Below are positions 6,314 to 10,524 of a DNA stretch of 10,524 bases, one piece after another. The notes beneath the pieces are model-generated. The model did no database searches and was not told the origin of the DNA. It worked only from the letters and a program-made list of their open reading frames with translations. Source of the stretch: Clostridia bacterium (lineage in GTDB: Bacteria; Bacillota_E; RBS10-35; JAJYVN01); the NCBI GenBank assembly GCA_027335515.1, contig DAHWHT010000263.1, forward strand, positions 1 to 10,524, in the 5' to 3' direction. Position 1 is the stretch's first letter. Every line of letters starts with the position of its first letter. Position numbers and translations under genes: made by a program.

Positions 6314-6886
6314 TCAGCCCCGCACCACCGGCGCCGGCGCGGTACCAACCGCCGGCGCCGGCCAGAAGCGCGCCACGATCACGCCCTGCGCCGCGGCCCA
6401 CACCAGGTCGTAGAGCAGGCCGATCCAGATGAGGCCCCAGACGGTGAACAACAGCAGCAGCCCGAGGCCGTCCTCCATCACGTAGGCGATGAGCATGATG
6501 TCGATCACCACCATACCCAACCACGTATCGGCCCCGGCCCGCACCCCGGCCATGGGCACCATGCGGAAGCGGTGGCCGAGGCAGCTGCGGCGCCGCAGCC
6601 AGCCCATCGGAAAGCCGATCGCGACGGCCAGCACCGAATAGATCAAGAGGTTGTGCACCCAGTGGTCGATGTGCCAACTGCCGCCCATGGCGGCGCGGAC
6701 CACCAGCACGACGGCGGTCGGCAGCGGTCCGAGCACCACACCCGCAAGACCGCCGCTGAGCGTGGCCGCGCCGGCACCGGCGCGGATCAGCCGGCGGTCG
6801 CGCTCGCGCAGGCGAAACTCCGGTTCAACCCGCTCGTCCTCCTGCTCCCATTCCGGCCGCGGATCCGGAGCCGTCCGCGATCCCAT
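6314..6886 (-). CDS. Hypothetical multi-pass membrane protein at the end of the TrkA/KdpD cluster
   Basis: I do not recognise this 190-residue protein. A charged N-terminal tail (1-35, rich in Glu and Arg) is followed by hydrophobic segments near 40-63, 77-97, 121-137, 139-157 and 158-173, so four or five membrane passes are likely. A basic loop (97-108) joins two of them. The C-terminus ends in an Ala-Pro-rich tail (176-187) encoded inside a 12-bp inverted repeat. The start could be ATG at 6886-6884 or a TTG 15 nt upstream; I chose ATG because GGGGGG lies 8 nt before it. It lies 124 bp downstream of the TrkA gene on the same strand and is probably the last gene of that unit. The context suggests an ion-related membrane role, but this is inference. 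Confidence 0.75.
   Translation of the reverse strand: MGSRTAPDPRPEWEQEDERVEPEFRLRERDRRLIRAGAGAATLSGGLAGVVLGPLPTAVVLVVRAAMGGSWHIDHWVHNLLIYSVLAVAIGFPMGWLRRRSCLGHRFRMVPMAGVRAGADTWLGMVVIDIMLIAYVMEDGLGLLLLFTVWGLIWIGLLYDLVWAAAQGVIVARFWPAPAVGTAPAPVVRG
6328..6361. repeat. Perfect 12-bp inverted repeat at the convergent gene ends
   Basis: CCGGCGCCGGCG (6328-6339) and CGCCGGCGCCGG (6350-6361) are exact reverse complements with a 10-nt loop that contains GGTACC. It lies in the 3' end of the minus-strand membrane-protein gene, where it encodes the Ala-Pro tail, and 25 bp past the oxidoreductase stop. It would form a very stable hairpin in either transcript and may act as a shared terminator, though no T run follows. 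Confidence 0.55.
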
Positions 6887-7010
6887 CCTCCAGCCCCCCA
6901 AACCGTCGCCATCCGCCGCTCCCCGTTATCACCATCCGACGCGTTATGGGGGATACGACGCACCGCAACCCGGCCCCCCCACCCAACGCGGCGCCGGATG
7001 CCTTCAAGTT

Positions 7011-7676
7011 TCAATCGACGCCCGGGGCCAAGAGCTCCTGCAGGTGCCCCTCCACCGCCGGCGGCGCCAAGAGCAACAGGCGATCACCCGCCCGCACCGT
7101 CAGGGCGCCCTCGGGCACAAGCACCTCCTCGCCCCGCAGCACCGAAACCAGCAGGGTACCGCGCGGCCAGGGGACATCCCGCACCCGCGCACCCGCCACG
7201 GACGACTTGGTGGACAGGTCGACCTGGACGATGGCAACGCCGCCGCTCGGAAACGAAAGCAGGGTGCGCACCCGCTCGGCCGCCACCTCGCGCTCGATGA
7301 GTTCGGCGAGGATGGCGCTGGAAGACACCGTACCGCCCACACCGGAGAGTCGAAACAGCCGTTCGTTTCGGGGGTCGTTCAGGCGGACGATGGTGCGCAC
7401 GGCCTTGAAATGGCGATTGGCCAGCACCGCCACCAGCAGATTGACCGCGTCATCCCCGGTCACCGCCGCCACCACGTCCGCGCGACCGCAGCCGGCGGAC
7501 TCCAGCACCGACGGCAGGGTGCCGTTTCCGAGGATGACCACGTCCCCCAGGGCGGCCCGCAGCACCTCGGCCCGCGCCAGGCGCTGCTCGATCACCGTCA
7601 CCTCATGGCCCTGCTCCAACACCGTCCGCCCGACGTGCATGCCGACCTTGCCGCCGCCGACGATCAGCACATACAA
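7011..7676 (-). CDS. TrkA family potassium uptake regulatory protein, RCK_N plus RCK_C
   Basis: This 221-residue cytosolic regulator of Trk/Ktr-type potassium transport gates a membrane partner in response to bound nucleotide. The RCK_N domain (about 1-125) opens with VLIVGGGKVGMHVG, a GxGxxG Rossmann motif, and has Glu30 at the end of strand 2, which favours NAD(H) or ATP. NGT (51-53), TGDDAVNL (73-80) and RLNDPRNERLF (98-108) are typical. The RCK_C domain (about 138-221) shows the pattern VAGARVRDVPWPRGTLLV (160-177). The start is TTG at 7676-7674, with GGAGGGGG 10 nt upstream; a GTG two codons later is possible. It follows the RCK_N-only gene after 27 bp, and the pair resembles mycobacterial ceoB/ceoC. 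No pore-forming subunit is seen nearby. Confidence 0.92.
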   Translation of the reverse strand: MYVLIVGGGKVGMHVGRTVLEQGHEVTVIEQRLARAEVLRAALGDVVILGNGTLPSVLESAGCGRADVVAAVTGDDAVNLLVAVLANRHFKAVRTIVRLNDPRNERLFRLSGVGGTVSSSAILAELIEREVAAERVRTLLSFPSGGVAIVQVDLSTKSSVAGARVRDVPWPRGTLLVSVLRGEEVLVPEGALTVRAGDRLLLLAPPAVEGHLQELLAPGVD

Positions 7677-7703
7677 AACACCCGCGCCCCCTCCGACCAG
7701 GCA

Positions 7704-8108
7704 TCAGCCGTCGCTAGCCAGGAGCTCATCCACGCGCTGCAGGATCAGATCGGGCAGGTCCACCGTGTTCAGGCCCAGTTCCGCAAAAACGGCGCTGAAC
7801 TCCGGGTCGTTCACCCGCACCGTCACGCGCCGCACCCCGAACAACTCGACGACGGCCCGGGCCACCATGAAGTTCGTCGCGTCCACGTTGGTCAGCACCA
7901 CGACCGCCTCGGCGTCGGCCACCCCGGCCTTCTGCAGCACCGCCTCGTCAAAACCCGTCCCGACCACGGTGCGGCCGGAGAAGTCCTCGCCCAGCCGTCG
8001 CAGACTGACGGCGTCCTGGTCCACCACACAGACGGCGTGGCCCGCCGCCGCCAACTGGCGCGCCACATGCGCCCCGATGCGGCCGCAGCCGATGATCACC
8101 ATGCGCAA
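7704..8108 (-). CDS. TrkA-N (RCK_N) domain protein without RCK_C
   Basis: This 134-residue protein consists of one nucleotide-binding RCK_N domain. MRMVIIGCGRIGAHVARQL (1-19) has the GxGxxG motif. Asp30 in VVDQD ends strand 2, as in NAD-binding RCK domains. TGFDEAVLQKAG (51-62), VLTNVDATNFM (71-81) and VRVNDPEFSAVF (97-108) follow, and the protein ends soon after the domain. Complete TrkA units are usually about 215-230 residues with a C-terminal ligand domain, which is missing here. I chose TTG at 8108-8106: GAGAGGGGG is 7 nt before it and the product then starts MRxVIIGCGR, the usual family N-terminus; ATG at 8102 is the alternative. It lies 25 bp after the Usp-like gene and 27 bp before the full TrkA gene, so the two probably form mixed rings. 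Confidence 0.9.
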   Translation of the reverse strand: MRMVIIGCGRIGAHVARQLAAAGHAVCVVDQDAVSLRRLGEDFSGRTVVGTGFDEAVLQKAGVADAEAVVVLTNVDATNFMVARAVVELFGVRRVTVRVNDPEFSAVFAELGLNTVDLPDLILQRVDELLASDG

Positions 8109-8133
8109 GGCCCATCCCCCTCTCCGCCGCCCG

Positions 8134-8628
8134 TCACGGCCGTTCCGGCACCAAAAGCGGCTGGGCGTCCCCCACCTCGGGTACCAACTCCGCCAGACGC
8201 TCCATCGATCCCTGCAGCACGACCACATCCGCCCCGGTTTCCTCGACCTTTTGGCGCAGCACGGCCCGCACGGTGCGCCCGCGGCAGAGGTAGCCGCGCA
8301 CCACCACCCCGCGGTCCCCCGCCTCCCGTTCCACCCGGGCCAACAACTCCGCCGCCCGCTCCATTTCCTCGCCGGGCGGGGCGTCCAGGGGCACGGAAAG
8401 CGGCAGACGCACGGGGGCCAGCACCGGCAGCGGCTGGCCGGCGGACAGCAGGCGGCAGGCGACCGCAAGGGCTTCCAGCGGCGGATGCCCGGCGTCACCG
8501 TCCACCAAAAGCAGCGGCCGCCGCCAGAGGGGCGCGCCGCGCGGCCCCGGTGCCCGCCGCCTCCCGACCACGTAGCCGACTGCGGCGGCGAACACCGCCA
8601 GCGGGACCCCAAGCCATGCCCACATCAC
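8134..8628 (-). CDS. Membrane-anchored Usp-like protein
   Basis: This 164-residue protein starts with one hydrophobic segment (about 3-22, WAWLGVPLAVFAAAVGYVVG) and a basic stretch RRRAPGPRGAPLWRR, which predicts an N-in/C-in or signal-anchor arrangement. The remaining ~125 residues alternate strands and helices as in universal stress proteins: PLLLVDGDAGHPPLEALAVA, LPVLAPVRLPL, RGVVVRGYLCRG, then VEETGADVVVLQGS. The GxxG-x9-GS/T motif of ATP-binding Usp proteins is not seen, so it is probably of the ATP-independent kind, if it is a Usp at all. Its GTG start overlaps the stop of the KdpD-like gene (GTGA), with ATG as the very next codon, so translation is probably coupled. It may tether or pair with the Usp domain of that neighbour. 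The fold assignment is by pattern only. Confidence 0.75.
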   Translation of the reverse strand: MMWAWLGVPLAVFAAAVGYVVGRRRAPGPRGAPLWRRPLLLVDGDAGHPPLEALAVACRLLSAGQPLPVLAPVRLPLSVPLDAPPGEEMERAAELLARVEREAGDRGVVVRGYLCRGRTVRAVLRQKVEETGADVVVLQGSMERLAELVPEVGDAQPLLVPERP

Positions 8629-9722
8629 CGTCCGGTCTCCTTCCGGTCGGCGAGCACCCGGCGCGACGGATCACCCACGACGATAAAGTCCACCCAGGGA
8701 AGTCGGTCCATGATCTCCTGCAGGGTCGACCCGCGCCAGGGCAGGCGGCGGTCGCGCGCCGCCCCGGCCAGCACGTGCGTCACTCGGTTGGTGCGCACGT
8801 AATTGGCCACCGCCTCCCCGACGCCGTGGCGCCCCCCGGCCGCCTGCTCGATCTGCAACGGCAGCACCAAGTTGCCGCAGATCTGCCGCAGTTCGGCGAG
8901 TCGGCCGCCGTCCGCGGCCGCGCCCTCGGCCACCACGTGCAAGACGGCGGTCTCGCATTGCAGGCTGCGGCCCACGCGCCATCCCTGGCGGACGATGCGC
9001 TCGTCCCCAGGGCGGCCCGCCGCCAGGACCACCAAACGGTCCGCGACCTGGGACGACACCGCCGGCGAGGCCACCGCCGAGCCGTCGCCCCGACGCTCCT
9101 CGATGGTGCGGGCCAACTCGCGCAATGCCAACTCGCGCAGCGCCGCCAGGTGTTCGGTGCGGAAAAACCCGTCCAGCGCGGCCGCAATCCGATGGCGGGG
9201 ATAGACGCGGCCCTCGCGGATCCGCGCCCGCAGTTCCTCCGGGGGCAGGTCGACCACGACGACCTCATCGGCCTCTTCGCGCAGAAAGGCATCCGGCAGG
9301 GTCTCCCGCTGCCGCACCCCGGTGATCGCCGATACCTGATCGTTGAGGGACTCCAGGTGCTGGATGTTCATGGTGGTCCAGACGTCGCAACCCGCCGCCA
9401 CGATGGCGCGCACGTCCTCGTAGCGCTTGGCGTACGGCGACCCCGGCGGATTGGTATGCGCCAGTTCGTCGACCAGCACCACCGCGGCCCGCCGCCTGCA
9501 GACGGCCGCCACGTCGAGCTCGGAGAAGGTGGACCCGCCGCGGACCACCTGGCGGGAGGGGACCTCCTCCAGGCCCTGCAGCAGCGCGCGCGTCTCGGGT
9601 CGGTCGTGGGGCTCAATGTAGCCGACGACGATGTCCACGCCCGCGGCGCGGGCGCGCTGCGCCTCCTCCAGCATGGTGTAGGTCTTACCGACACCGGCGG
9701 CGAAGCCCAAAAAGACCTTCAA
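8625..9722 (-). CDS. kdpD: KdpD-like sensor, ATPase plus Usp domains, no histidine kinase
   Basis: This 365-residue protein matches only the cytoplasmic N-terminal half of the KdpD potassium sensor. The KdpD domain (about 1-212) has a Walker A motif GFAAGVGKT (6-14), the signature VLVDELAHTNPPGS (82-95), TTMNIQHLESLND (116-128) and ADEVVVVDLPPEELR (151-165). A Usp domain follows (about 229-355, RLVVLAAG to DFIVVGDPS). The four-helix membrane part and kinase core of full KdpD (about 900 residues) are absent, and a new gene begins exactly at its stop. Short KdpD proteins are known in some Firmicutes and cyanobacteria. The SxS/FTAxY type c-di-AMP site described for staphylococcal KdpD is not evident. 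TTG at 9722-9720 is the only standard start, but conserved GRLK residues extend upstream to a CTG (see findings). It lies 35 bp after the 73-residue membrane-protein gene. Confidence 0.92.
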   Translation of the reverse strand: MKVFLGFAAGVGKTYTMLEEAQRARAAGVDIVVGYIEPHDRPETRALLQGLEEVPSRQVVRGGSTFSELDVAAVCRRRAAVVLVDELAHTNPPGSPYAKRYEDVRAIVAAGCDVWTTMNIQHLESLNDQVSAITGVRQRETLPDAFLREEADEVVVVDLPPEELRARIREGRVYPRHRIAAALDGFFRTEHLAALRELALRELARTIEERRGDGSAVASPAVSSQVADRLVVLAAGRPGDERIVRQGWRVGRSLQCETAVLHVVAEGAAADGGRLAELRQICGNLVLPLQIEQAAGGRHGVGEAVANYVRTNRVTHVLAGAARDRRLPWRGSTLQEIMDRLPWVDFIVVGDPSRRVLADRKETGR

Positions 9723-9757
9723 CCGCCCCCGCGCCGGTCCGGTGTCACCCGCGGCGA

Positions 9758-9979
9758 TCAGGCATCACCCCGCCGCCGCAGCCAACGTCGGAAGGCCACC
9801 ACGGCCCAAACGCCCTCGACCACACCGAACGGCCAGGTGCCGCTCAGCCAGCCATACAGCGAGCTGGCCAGACAGGCCCAGGCAAAAAACAGGGTCCACC
9901 AGGGGGAACGCTCATCCAGCGCATAACCCAGGAGCATCGCGGCCACGGCCGCCGCGCCAAAGATGGTCAGTCCGGCCAT
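9758..9979 (-). CDS. Small two-helix membrane protein
   Basis: This 73-residue protein has two or three hydrophobic segments: LTIFGAAAVAAMLLGYAL (about 4-21), TLFFAWACLASSLYGWL (about 29-45) and FGVVEGVWAVVAFRRWL (about 52-68). It ends in a basic tail RRWLRRRGDA. The stretch SGTWPFGVVEGVWAVVAFRRW looks like small proteins I have seen near potassium or permease genes, but I cannot name a family. The ATG start lies 13 bp inside the upstream gene, so the two are translationally coupled. Its stop (TGA) overlaps the CTG that may start the KdpD-like gene. A role as an accessory membrane subunit or membrane dock for the soluble regulators downstream fits the context but is inferred. Confidence 0.72.
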   Translation of the reverse strand: MAGLTIFGAAAVAAMLLGYALDERSPWWTLFFAWACLASSLYGWLSGTWPFGVVEGVWAVVAFRRWLRRRGDA

Positions 9980-10524
9980 ACGTTGCCGCGCGCCCCTTCC
10001 CCCGGCCCCCGATGCAGACCAGCCGCTCCCAGCGTCGCATGGGGCAGCAGCAGACGCAAGCCGGGCCAGGCAAGGGCCACGGCCGCAAGCGCCCGCGCCG
10101 CGTCGGTCGCCCCCGCCATCAGGAGCAACGCGCGCCCGCCGCGCCGCAGGCGGCGCGCCTCCCACAGCAGGCGGGGCAGCTTGGCGGCGTCCGTATCCAG
10201 ATCCAGGGCCGCCGGATCGGCCGCCACCCCCGCCGTCCCGGCCAGGAGGAAGTGCACCGGTGCGACCGGTCCCGCTCCGACCCAGGCCATGGCGACCCGC
10301 CGGCCGCGACCGGCCAGTTCGGCGGCGGCGGCCGCCGCCTCCCCCGCACCCTGGGCGCTGCACACCTGCACACCCACCCGGCGCAGGGCACCCAGGGCCG
10401 CATCCCCCGCGGCGGCCCCAAACTCCACCAACCCGAGCGGTCGCCCGCCGTCGGCCACCGCGAAGCTGCGGCCGCCGCGCGCCGCGATCGCGGCCTCCAG
10501 CGCGCACGCCGCCTCCGGCCAGGC
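9967..10524 (-). CDS. Unrecognised Ala-rich protein (partial, C-terminal part)
   Basis: The frame is open to the right edge and gives 185 residues without a start that must be used; the gene probably continues beyond the window. It is rich in Ala, Gly, Arg and Leu and has no membrane segment. Conserved-looking stretches are RSFAVADGGRPLGLVEFG, GVQVCSAQGAGEAAAAAAEL and RVAMAWVGAGPVAPVHFLLA, followed by alternating strands and helices ending WPGLRLLLPHATLGAAG. The second and third loosely recall the Glu-containing helix and GPG loop of thiamine diphosphate enzymes (2-oxoacid oxidoreductase type), but too weakly to assign. It overlaps the 73-residue membrane-protein gene by 13 bp and so belongs to the same unit. 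Whether it is a metabolic enzyme or a cluster component is open. Confidence 0.55.
   Translation of the reverse strand, partial: AWPEAACALEAAIAARGGRSFAVADGGRPLGLVEFGAAAGDAALGALRRVGVQVCSAQGAGEAAAAAAELAGRGRRVAMAWVGAGPVAPVHFLLAGTAGVAADPAALDLDTDAAKLPRLLWEARRLRRGGRALLLMAGATDAARALAAVALAWPGLRLLLPHATLGAAGLHRGPGEGARGNVWPD

Noticed and set aside
4195..6348. A 717-codon minus-strand frame opposite mgsA and the FAD oxidoreductase
   Set aside because: It is a shadow of two genes with clear motifs on the plus strand; its composition is Gly/Arg/Ala repeats without any family match I can see.
6651..9926. A 1091-codon open frame on the plus strand across the TrkA/KdpD cluster
   Set aside because: It is antisense to five well-supported genes, has low-complexity Arg/Pro/His/Gln composition and no recognisable domain. 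Very high GC removes stops in the shadow frame.

Overview
This window is very GC-rich (roughly 70 % by eye) and comes from a bacterial chromosome. It shows strong AGGAGG-type ribosome binding sites, frequent GTG and TTG starts, a Bacillus-like methylglyoxal synthase, a kinase-less KdpD and sigma-A-like promoters. Together these suggest a high-GC, Gram-positive-type organism, perhaps near the Sulfobacillus/Thermaerobacter group. That placement is inference only. No mobile element, tRNA, rRNA or CRISPR array was seen.

Left part (1-1998). A minus-strand uptake operon of the SsuC/TauC/NrtB class runs off the left edge: a permease (385-1272), then a lipoprotein substrate-binding protein (314 to the edge). 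A long leader (about 490 nt) precedes the permease. It starts at a good extended -10 promoter (1770-1798) and contains a 30-codon open frame with a perfect Shine-Dalgarno sequence, a candidate leader peptide. A second promoter points the other way towards panD, and an inverted repeat fills the gap between the two -35 boxes.

Middle part (1999-6303). This is central metabolism. panD (aspartate 1-decarboxylase, plus) has a structured 5' leader that could mask its ribosome binding site. It converges on gnd (6-phosphogluconate dehydrogenase, minus) across a strong GC hairpin. Divergent from gnd are mgsA (methylglyoxal synthase, plus) and, after a hairpin-rich gap, a 506-residue FAD-dependent oxidoreductase of unknown substrate.

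Right part (6314-10524). A compact minus-strand cluster of seven genes looks like one transcription unit. In reading order it holds: the C-terminal part of an unknown Ala-rich protein, a 73-residue membrane protein, a KdpD-type ATPase/Usp sensor without a histidine kinase, a membrane-anchored Usp-like protein, an RCK_N-only TrkA protein, a complete RCK_N+RCK_C TrkA protein, and a multi-pass membrane protein. Several junctions overlap or have gaps of about 25-35 nt. The family content points to potassium or ion homeostasis, but no recognisable transport subunit lies inside the window; it may lie upstream of the right edge. This cluster and the panD leader/enzyme are the two most interesting parts of the window.
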